Shown: positions 1 through 5,259 of the stretch, in pieces | How the letters are laid out: each line of letters begins with the position of its first letter | Position numbering within the stretch: position 1 is the stretch's first letter | Assembly: GCA_002508545.1 (NCBI GenBank) | Contig: DAVH01000056.1 | Coordinates: 19,003 to 24,261, forward strand | From: Methanomassiliicoccus sp. UBA6 | Lineage (GTDB): Archaea; Thermoplasmatota; Thermoplasmata; Methanomassiliicoccales; Methanomassiliicoccaceae | Reading direction: 5' to 3' | Length of the DNA: 5,259 nt | Program-made: the position numbers and the translations under genes | Notes under the pieces: model-generated | What the model was told of the DNA's origin: nothing | The model's database searches: none | Seen by the model: the letters and a program-made list of their open reading frames with translations, nothing else

Positions 1-1043
1 TCTCCCTCCGAGATCTTCCCCGCTTCCACGGTATAGGTGCGGAAGACCTCGGCGTGGCCGAAGTGCTGATCGACGTTCCTGCCGTCGCTGGTGGCCACGG
101 CGATGCGGTACTTCGTGGCGCCCTCCAGCTCCAGGCCGACCGCCTCCTTGTCCGCCTTCCCGGCCTGGCAGGTGAAGTGCGCGAACTCCGCCGAGCGGTC
201 CTCCCCCAGCAGGCCGATGGCGTCCGCCCGGCACTGCCTGCAGTGTCGCATCTGGCGGATATCCACCTCGCACAGGTCCTGCAGCTCCTTGCGCTGCTTC
301 GCGGTCGGTGCCGGTATGTTCTCGAACCTAGTGCCCGGGACCGGGATGAGCGGCAGGATGTTAACGATGTATGCCCCCAGCTCCTTCGCCTTCTTCGCCA
401 CCGCCGGCAGGTGATCGGCATTGATGCCCGGTATGAGGACCGAGTTCACCTTGACAAGCATGCCCGCGTCCGCCGCCCTCTTGATGCCCTCCTGCTGGTT
501 CTTTAGCAGTATGGCGGCGCCCTCGACGCCCCGGTAGTTCTTTCCCTCGTAGTTAACGAAGTCGTAGACCTTCGCCCCCACCTCGGGATCGATGGCGTTC
601 ATGGTGACGGTGATGAACCTCACGTTCAGCGACTTCAGCCGGTCCACGCTCTTCGGCAGGTTGAGGCCGTTGGTGCTGAGGCACAGGGTCATCTCCGGGA
701 ACTCCTTGCCCACGAGCTCCAGCGTGCGGAAGGTCTCCTCGTTTGCCAACGGGTCGCCGGGGCCGGCGATACCGATGACGCTGAGGTACGGCACCTTGCT
801 CTTGACGAACCTCACCTTCTCCACCGCCTGCTCCGGCGTGAGCACCTCGGAGGTCACGCCGGGACGGGACTCGTTGGTGCAATCGTACTTGCGGTTGCAG
901 AAGTTGCACTGGATGTTGCACTTCGGCGCGATCGGCAGATGCATGCGGGCGAACTTCCTGTGGGCGCACTCGTTGTAGCAGGGGTGCGTCTCCAGCATCG
1001 CCTTCAGGTCCGGTCTGTCCTCCAGCGTCATCTCTATCGGCAT
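1..1043 (-). CDS. nifB: FeMo-cofactor biosynthesis radical SAM protein NifB, with the start of a fused NifX-like domain (partial, C-terminus beyond left edge)
   Basis: NifB uses S-adenosylmethionine chemistry to fuse two [4Fe-4S] units and insert a carbide, producing NifB-co, the precursor of the nitrogenase M-cluster, in the cytoplasm. Counting from the ATG at 1043, the N-terminus carries the family signature HPCYNECAH (residues 20-28), then the radical-SAM motif CNIQCNFC (C42, C46, C49), then DCTNESRPGV with the ExRP element at 58-61. LCLSTNG with C121 follows, and a CRQC pair plus RADAIGLL lies near residue 280. These cysteines and the first histidine match positions known in the family to bind the SAM cluster and the K-clusters. 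From about residue 300 a second domain begins (YRIAVATSDGRNVDQHFGHA), typical of NifX/NafY cofactor-binding proteins, and is cut by the window edge. Three in-frame ATGs compete (1049, 1043, 1031), with an upstream stop at 1068-1070. AAGGTG at 1056-1051 lies 7 bases before the ATG at 1043, which I prefer. Identity is near certain; the start is less so. No other nif gene is visible. Confidence 0.95.
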   Translation of the reverse strand, partial: MPIEMTLEDRPDLKAMLETHPCYNECAHRKFARMHLPIAPKCNIQCNFCNRKYDCTNESRPGVTSEVLTPEQAVEKVRFVKSKVPYLSVIGIAGPGDPLANEETFRTLELVGKEFPEMTLCLSTNGLNLPKSVDRLKSLNVRFITVTMNAIDPEVGAKVYDFVNYEGKNYRGVEGAAILLKNQQEGIKRAADAGMLVKVNSVLIPGINADHLPAVAKKAKELGAYIVNILPLIPVPGTRFENIPAPTAKQRKELQDLCEVDIRQMRHCRQCRADAIGLLGEDRSAEFAHFTCQAGKADKEAVGLELEGATKYRIAVATSDGRNVDQHFGHAEVFRTYTVEAGKISEG

Positions 1044-1060
1044 CACCATGCACCTTGTCG

Positions 1061-1072
1061 ATAATAATTAAT
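1061..1072 (-). promoter_or_regulatory. Candidate TATA box for nifB
   Basis: On the minus strand this reads ATTAATTATTAT, an AT-only stretch in otherwise GC-rich DNA. Archaeal TATA boxes sit about 25 bases before the transcription start, which would put the start near 1041. This fits a leaderless or nearly leaderless nifB message starting at the ATG at 1043 or 1031, and argues against the outermost ATG at 1049. No clear BRE precedes it. The assignment rests on position and composition only. Confidence 0.45.
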
Positions 1073-1095
1073 GCCCCTGTCAGGCGCGGCCATGA

Positions 1096-1110
1096 GGAGA
1101 TCGGGTCTCC
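1096..1110. promoter_or_regulatory. Dyad GGAGA-N5-TCTCC between divergent genes, possible operator
   Basis: A perfect 5-base inverted repeat with a 5-base spacer (TCGGG) lies in the 100-base divergent region, about 25 bases upstream of the nifB TATA candidate and about 40 bases before the UPF0216 start. Euryarchaeal nif genes are often controlled by NrpR, whose known operator is GGAA-N6-TTCC. This dyad resembles that layout but does not match it in sequence or spacing, so it is only a possible regulator site. A dyad this short can also arise by chance. Confidence 0.2.
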
Positions 1111-1116
1111 CCAGCC

Positions 1117-1126
1117 AAAAGTTCAT
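1117..1126 (+). promoter_or_regulatory. Weak promoter candidate for the UPF0216 gene
   Basis: AAAAGTTCAT is the most AT-rich stretch upstream of the ATG at 1150, centred about 28 bases before it. That is the usual position of a TATA box in an archaeal leaderless gene. No ribosome binding site precedes the start, which is compatible with leaderless translation. The match to a TATA consensus is poor. Confidence 0.25.
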
Positions 1127-1149
1127 GATGTCCGTCAGCCTAGACCGGG

Positions 1150-1551
1150 ATGATGCAGGACGAGACCCAGATACGAAAGCTCCTGGAGATGATGAACCGC
1201 CACGTGCCGTCCAAGCGCGCCTCCCTGGCCGACCTCCTGAAGGCCAAGGACGCGGGGTACCAGGGCAAGGACGGGGTGCACTATCACATCAAGAGGAACG
1301 AGCTGGAGTATCTGGCGAGCATCGTCGATCCCTGGGACCAGGGGAAGCTCAAGCTGCCGATCATCATCATGACCGATACCGGGGACGAGGCCGGCGCCTG
1401 GAAGGTCATGGGCCGGGCCGAGGTCAACGTGGTCTCGAAGATCGTCGGCCGGGAGCCGGAGTTCCCGGACCAGATGCGGCTGTTCCACCCGCACATGGTC
1501 AAGCTGCGCAGCGTGCTGCCGACCGCTACCACGACCATGTTCTCCCCGTGA
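1150..1551 (+). CDS. UPF0216 (DUF61) family protein, function unknown
   Basis: This 133-residue soluble protein belongs to UPF0216/DUF61, a small conserved family found almost exclusively in archaea and without an established biochemical role. Recognisable family features in order are a basic NRHVPSKRASLADLL segment (16-30), DGVHYHIKRNELEYLASIV (41-59), the LKLPIII strand (67-73), a GRAEVNVVSKIVGRE block (88-102) and the closing LRSVLPTATTTMF (119-131), whose run of threonines is characteristic. The length is normal for the family, so the gene looks intact. A stop codon at 1141-1143 bounds the frame. Translation could begin at either of two adjacent ATGs (1150 or 1153), and neither has a Shine-Dalgarno sequence. 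It is divergent from nifB and 63 bases ahead of the DUF763 gene on the same strand. I infer no function beyond the family assignment. Confidence 0.88.
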   Translation: MMQDETQIRKLLEMMNRHVPSKRASLADLLKAKDAGYQGKDGVHYHIKRNELEYLASIVDPWDQGKLKLPIIIMTDTGDEAGAWKVMGRAEVNVVSKIVGREPEFPDQMRLFHPHMVKLRSVLPTATTTMFSP

Positions 1552-1577
1552 TCCATCGGCGCTTTCGGCGCGCCCCC

Positions 1578-1591
1578 GGAAACGCTTATGC
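1578..1591 (+). promoter_or_regulatory. Probable BRE/TATA promoter of the DUF763 gene
   Basis: GGAAACGCTTATGC combines an A-rich BRE-like element with a TATA-like CTTATG core centred about 27 bases before the ATG at 1615. This is the spacing expected for an archaeal leaderless transcript. No Shine-Dalgarno sequence lies between the two. The element supports the ATG at 1615 over the in-frame codon at 1603 and suggests DUF763 can be transcribed independently of the UPF0216 gene. Confidence 0.45.
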
Positions 1592-1614
1592 TTTGACGCG
1601 CTGTGCGTTCACGC

Positions 1615-2715
1615 ATGTCCCGCACCGGAATGACCGACCTCCCGCTCCACAACGGCAGCGCCCCGCGCTGGCTGTTCAACCGGATGGTCAAGCTCGCCGG
1701 CGCGATCTCCGACGTCGTGCTGCTGGAGTGCGGCAGCGAGGAGTACCTCCGGCGGCTGGCGGACCCGTTCTGGTTCCAGGCGTTCTCGTGCGTGCTGGGC
1801 TTTGACTGGCACTCCTCCGGCACCACCACGGTCACCTGCGGGGCGTTGAAGAAGGCGATGGAAGGCCGCAAGGACCTGGTGGTGGTCGGCGGCAAAGGCA
1901 AGGTATCGCTGCGTACTCCCGAGGAGATAGCGTTCCACGCGGACCTATGCGACCTCTCCGAGGAGGAGCAGGAGCGCCTGGTGTACGTGTCCAGGATGTG
2001 CGCGAAGATCGACAGCGCGGCGATCCAGGACGGCCACCGCCTGTACCATCACGCCCTGGTGTTCGACGCCAAGGGCAACTGGACGGTGGTGCAGCAGGGC
2101 ATGTCCGATGCCATAGGGTACGCCCGACGGTACCAGTGGAACAGCGGTGAGGTCCGCGAGTTCGTGGAGGAGCCGCACACCGCCATCCTGGGGAACCAGG
2201 TGGATGGGGCGCTGGACATGACCGCGGAGCGGTCCGAGGAGTCCCGGCAGGTCGCGGTGGACCTGGTGTGCGACGGTGTACAGCACGTGGAGAAGGACAT
2301 CCTGCTGGTCGCCAAGGGCCAGAGCACCCTGGACGAGTGGTGCGGGGAGCGGCCGCTAAAGCTGCACATGCCCCGGACGGTGAACTGGCGGGCGCTTCGG
2401 ACCGCGTACGAGTTCCAGCCCTCGAACTACGAGGAGCTGCTGGCCATCAGGGGCGTAGGGCCGTCGGCGGTGCGCGCGCTGGCGCTCACCGGCGAGCTTA
2501 TCTACGGAGCGGAGCCGAGCTGGAAGGATCCCGTGAAGTTCTCGTTCGCGGTCGGCGGCAAGGACGGGGTGCCGTACCCCGTCGACAGGAGGGCCATGGA
2601 CCAGGCCATCGATTACCTGGTCCAGGGGGTCAACGAAGCGAAGATCAAGAAGAGGGAGAAGCTGGAGGCGCTGCAGCGGCTGCGGGTGCTCGTTCCTCCC
2701 GACCTTGAGCGGTGA
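1615..2715 (+). CDS. DUF763 domain-containing protein with helix-hairpin-helix-like segment
   Basis: This is a 366-residue cytosolic protein of the DUF763 family, found in many archaea and some bacteria, with no established function. The N-terminus MSRTGMTDLPLHNGSAPRWLF is the family hallmark and fixes the start at 1615; the in-frame codon at 1603 would add four residues before it. Further conserved-looking blocks are LGFDWHSSGTTTV (61-73), DGHRLYHHALVFD (139-151), WTVVQQGM (156-163) and a basic-aromatic RRYQW (171-175). Residues 271-298 (NYEELLAIRGVGPSAVRALA and following) contain an IRGVGPSAV hairpin resembling helix-hairpin-helix DNA-binding motifs. The last 30 residues are lysine- and arginine-rich (KIKKREKLEALQRLR). 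The histidine-rich blocks and the hairpin suggest nucleic acid binding or processing, but this is inference. The gene is full length, begins 63 bases after the UPF0216 stop and has its own promoter candidate. Confidence 0.9.
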   Translation: MSRTGMTDLPLHNGSAPRWLFNRMVKLAGAISDVVLLECGSEEYLRRLADPFWFQAFSCVLGFDWHSSGTTTVTCGALKKAMEGRKDLVVVGGKGKVSLRTPEEIAFHADLCDLSEEEQERLVYVSRMCAKIDSAAIQDGHRLYHHALVFDAKGNWTVVQQGMSDAIGYARRYQWNSGEVREFVEEPHTAILGNQVDGALDMTAERSEESRQVAVDLVCDGVQHVEKDILLVAKGQSTLDEWCGERPLKLHMPRTVNWRALRTAYEFQPSNYEELLAIRGVGPSAVRALALTGELIYGAEPSWKDPVKFSFAVGGKDGVPYPVDRRAMDQAIDYLVQGVNEAKIKKREKLEALQRLRVLVPPDLER

Positions 2716-2720
2716 CCTAG

Positions 2721-2731
2721 GCAAAGATACT
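2721..2731 (+). promoter_or_regulatory. Possible promoter for the small membrane protein gene
   Basis: GCAAAGATACT, just after the DUF763 stop, is an A-rich stretch with a TATA-like GATACTT core. It is centred roughly 30 bases before the ATG at 2758, which would suit a leaderless start. The 42-base gap is also short enough for simple read-through from DUF763, so independent transcription is unproven. Confidence 0.3.
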
Positions 2732-2757
2732 TGATTTTCCTCTCCTTCACCATCACA

Positions 2758-3324
2758 ATGGCCAAGGGAACCAGGGTGCGTGACGAGACCAAGGGCGAGC
2801 TGCTGTACACCGAGATCATACCGAAGAAGCTGCAGCCGAGAAAGCTATTGTCGGGGAGGAGGTGGTCGTACCTCGAGAACCTCGGCAGGGTGGCCGCGGT
2901 CGGCCTGGCCGCCTACCTGCTGTATCTGGCCACTTCAAGGAACCTCTCCGAGGCGTCCAACGTCGCCACCATCCTGATGGGCGCGGTCGCCCTGGCCCTC
3001 ATGGTCTACGCCACCGAGGTGGTCAGCCCCCGCAGCCGCCGGATGAGCTACCCGATCAAGGTGTGGTCCAAGGGCGTGGAGGTCCACACCTCCTTCCTCG
3101 AGAAGGTCAGGGGCTTCCCCGGCTTCGTTCCCAAGGAGAGCATCTCCCGCCTCATCGTGCGCAGGATCAACGTCAGCATCGAGGGCACCACGCAGGAGAT
3201 GCCGACGAATCTGAAGCTCGCCCTGGCCAACGGCAAGGTCCTGGACCTCGGCCGGCGGAACTATCACGAGCTGGACAAGATGATCCGGCTCATGAAAGAG
3301 AAGTACGGCGTCGGCGAGCAGTGA
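2758..3324 (+). CDS. Hypothetical membrane protein: two-helix hairpin plus cytosolic beta-rich (PH-like) domain
   Basis: I do not recognise a named family for this 188-residue protein. The N-terminal 43 residues are basic (KGTRVR, IPKKLQPRK, SGRRW). Two hydrophobic helices follow: about 44-59 (RVAAVGLAAYLLYLAT) and about 69-89 (VATILMGAVALALMVYATEVV). A basic stretch, SPRSRR, comes next. The positive charges on both flanks predict that both ends face the cytoplasm. Residues 98-188 alternate short strands (IKVWSKGVEVH, RLIVRRINVSIEG, LKLALANGKVLDLG) and finish with a helix (YHELDKMIRLMKEKYG). This order resembles bacterial PH-like (bPH, DUF304-type) domains on membrane anchors; that resemblance is inference. 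I chose the ATG at 2758 over the in-frame TTG at 2731 because it is a strong start codon at leaderless distance from an AT-rich element. It may be co-transcribed with DUF763, and a T7 tract follows its stop. Confidence 0.8.
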   Translation: MAKGTRVRDETKGELLYTEIIPKKLQPRKLLSGRRWSYLENLGRVAAVGLAAYLLYLATSRNLSEASNVATILMGAVALALMVYATEVVSPRSRRMSYPIKVWSKGVEVHTSFLEKVRGFPGFVPKESISRLIVRRINVSIEGTTQEMPTNLKLALANGKVLDLGRRNYHELDKMIRLMKEKYGVGEQ

Positions 3325-3331
3325 TTTTTTT
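3325..3331 (+). terminator. T-tract terminator after the membrane protein gene
   Basis: Seven consecutive T residues begin immediately after the TGA stop. Archaeal RNA polymerase stops at short U-tracts without needing a hairpin, so this is a plausible end for the rightward genes. A GC-rich hairpin (3341-3369) lies just beyond it and could act as a backup. Confidence 0.6.
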
Positions 3332-3340
3332 CGGGACCGT

Positions 3341-3369
3341 CCGCGGAGGGGATGATCGTCCTCCCGCGG
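3341..3369. repeat. GC-rich hairpin CCGCGG-AGG / CCT-C-CCGCGG
   Basis: CCGCGG at 3341-3346 pairs with CCGCGG at 3364-3369. AGG at 3347-3349 pairs with CCT at 3360-3362, with C3363 bulged, leaving a loop of about 10 bases. This gives nine base pairs, nearly all G-C. It lies ten bases beyond the T7 tract and may act as a bidirectional transcription block between converging genes or form part of a structured RNA. Confidence 0.5.
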
Positions 3370-3376
3370 AGGATGG

Positions 3377-3426
3377 CCGCCGGGCGATCACATCGCCGCG
3401 TGATCATCTCATGACGTCAACGGCGG
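3377..3426. repeat. Nested, mutually exclusive hairpins
   Basis: CCGCCG (3377-3382) can pair with CGGCGG (3421-3426). Inside that, GGCGAT (3383-3388) can pair with ATCGCC (3392-3397) around a 3-base loop. Alternatively GATCAC (3386-3391) can pair with GTGATC (3400-3405). The two inner stems share bases and cannot coexist, a layout seen in RNA switches and attenuators. No function is shown. Confidence 0.4.
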
Positions 3427-3499
3427 TGATGCGCCCCCCGGCATCTATGGTCGCGGGATGCGAGCTCGCGCTGAGCTAGGAAGACGTCAAAATCATGAG
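3408..3499. repeat. Interrupted inverted repeat with GACGTC arms
   Basis: CTCATGACGTC at 3408-3418 faces GACGTC (3483-3488) plus ATGAG (3495-3499). Eleven base pairs can form across a 64-base interior, with a six-base bulge on the right side. The 8-mer GACGTCAA also occurs as a direct repeat (3413-3420 and 3483-3490). The interior contains a GATGC/GCATC stem (3428-3432 with 3441-3445) and the perfect palindrome GCGAGCTCGC (3460-3469). The origin could be a structured RNA, a protein-binding array or the decayed end of an element. Confidence 0.4.
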
Positions 3500-3593
3500 A
3501 ACCCGGTGTCCGGAATCTTAGGCCATGCTCATCAGGGCAGATGAGTCCCGGGCGAGGCAGTGCTGCAATAATGTTTTCAGCTTCTGCTTTGTG

Positions 3594-3613
3594 TCGGCCC
3601 GGGATCGGGCCGA
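3594..3613. repeat. Perfect 8-bp hairpin TCGGCCCG-GGAT-CGGGCCGA
   Basis: An uninterrupted eight-base-pair stem, mostly G-C, closes a four-base loop. It lies about 175 bases downstream of the 23S 3' end in the direction of rRNA transcription. It may help end rRNA transcription or limit 3' decay of the precursor. No bulge-helix-bulge geometry is visible within it. Confidence 0.5.
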
Positions 3614-3660
3614 GCATGCAGGCTGATTCATTGTTAATGTGTGGATACGACGCAATGATG

Positions 3661-3665
3661 AAAAA
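3661..3665 (-). terminator. T5 tract downstream of 23S rRNA
   Basis: On the minus strand this is TTTTT within GCTCTTTTTCATC, about 125 bases past the 23S 3' end. A shorter TTTT tract sits at 3746-3743 within TTGATTTTCT, closer to the gene. Either could end rRNA transcription in an archaeon. The flanking sequence is AT-rich, unlike the upstream genes. Confidence 0.35.
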
Positions 3666-3787
3666 GAGCTCATGCTGGATCTCAGCAAGATATGCAATCG
3701 CTTCCACCTTGTTACAAATGATCAATGCCAGATGAATGATAGAAAATCAAGAATTTGGAAGAGTGAAATCATACGCAATTCGATTGA

Positions 3788-5259
<1,472 letters not shown>

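Larger units (their letters stand above)
3325..3787. other. Gene-poor interval between converging genes
   Basis: About 460 bases separate the membrane protein stop from the 3' end of 23S rRNA. The left part (to about 3500) is GC-rich and full of inverted repeats. The right part (about 3620-3787) is distinctly AT-richer than the protein genes. I looked for 5S rRNA motifs (CGAAC loop, GAAGTTAAGC), a TPsiC arm of a tRNA, and the conserved cores of SRP RNA and RNase P RNA, and found none. A minus-strand reading frame (3417-3725) crosses the region but lacks a credible start and a recognisable family. Confidence 0.6.

Noticed and set aside
54..978. Several long plus-strand and alternative minus-strand open frames across the left end
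   Set aside because: They overlap nifB in other frames, and their translations are arginine-, proline- and histidine-rich without family features. The nifB frame carries all expected motifs.
1555..1580. GGCGCTTTCGGCGCGCC as an intrinsic terminator after the UPF0216 gene
   Set aside because: The possible stem is only four base pairs and is not followed by a T-tract.
1071..1805. 244-residue plus-strand frame starting at 1071
   Set aside because: It overlaps both the UPF0216 and DUF763 genes out of frame and has the low-complexity RG/GP-rich composition of a shadow of GC-rich genes.
2862..3479. 205-residue plus-strand frame over the membrane protein gene
   Set aside because: It is out of frame with the membrane protein, which has coherent helices and a start; this translation is PRG-rich and unlike a folded protein.
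3655..3661. ATGATGA resembling a C/D-box sRNA box C
   Set aside because: No CTGA box D lies at the expected distance downstream, and box C matches this short occur often by chance.
3541..3735. 64-residue plus-strand frame in the intergenic interval
   Set aside because: There is no promoter or ribosome binding site, it contains the perfect hairpin at 3594-3613, and it has no recognisable family.
3325..3787. 5S rRNA, tRNA, SRP RNA or RNase P RNA in the gap
   Set aside because: None of the conserved cores was found on either strand by eye. The phrase GAGAACCCGG at 3496-3505 resembles an RNase P element, but no partner motifs accompany it.

Overview
The window looks like chromosomal DNA of a mesophilic, GC-rich archaeon. 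The right-hand 1.5 kb is an archaeal-type 23S rRNA gene, with G at the position equivalent to E. coli A2058. Its neighbours include a UPF0216/DUF61 protein, an essentially archaeal family. The protein genes are clearly GC-rich while the rRNA is only about half GC, which argues against a thermophile. No 5S rRNA or tRNA follows the 23S gene, and the left edge carries nifB. An unlinked 23S gene, a high-GC genome and nifB together point towards Thermoplasmatota, perhaps a Methanomassiliicoccales-like methanogen. That placement is inference, not demonstrated.

Layout: (1) 1-1043, minus strand, the 5' part of nifB, running off the left edge. It encodes the radical-SAM maturase of nitrogenase cofactor and has the beginning of a fused NifX-like domain. 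(2) 1044-1149, a divergent intergenic region with an AT-rich nifB promoter candidate, a GGAGA-N5-TCTCC dyad and a weak promoter for the rightward genes. (3) 1150-3324, three plus-strand genes with gaps of 63 and 42 bases: a UPF0216 (DUF61) protein, a DUF763 protein with a helix-hairpin-helix-like segment, and a two-helix membrane protein with a cytosolic beta-rich tail. A T7 tract directly follows the last stop codon. (4) 3325-3787, about 460 bases without a convincing gene: a GC-rich hairpin-dense left half and an AT-richer right half that lies downstream of the 23S gene. (5) About 3788-5259, minus strand, the 3' half of 23S rRNA (part of domain III through domain VI), uninterrupted by introns.

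Working together: nifB is transcribed away from the other genes, and any nitrogenase partners must lie left of the window. The three rightward genes could be co-transcribed, but DUF763 and the membrane gene each have promoter-like sequence at about the right distance for a leaderless start, so independent transcription is equally possible. The rightward genes and the 23S gene converge on the 460-base gap, which has short T-tracts suited to archaeal termination on both strands.

I see no mobile element, CRISPR array or obvious new multi-gene system. The most notable points are the NifB-NifX fusion in an archaeon, a C at the peptidyl-transferase-centre position 2503, the absence of 5S after the 23S gene, and the hairpin-rich segment at 3341-3499.
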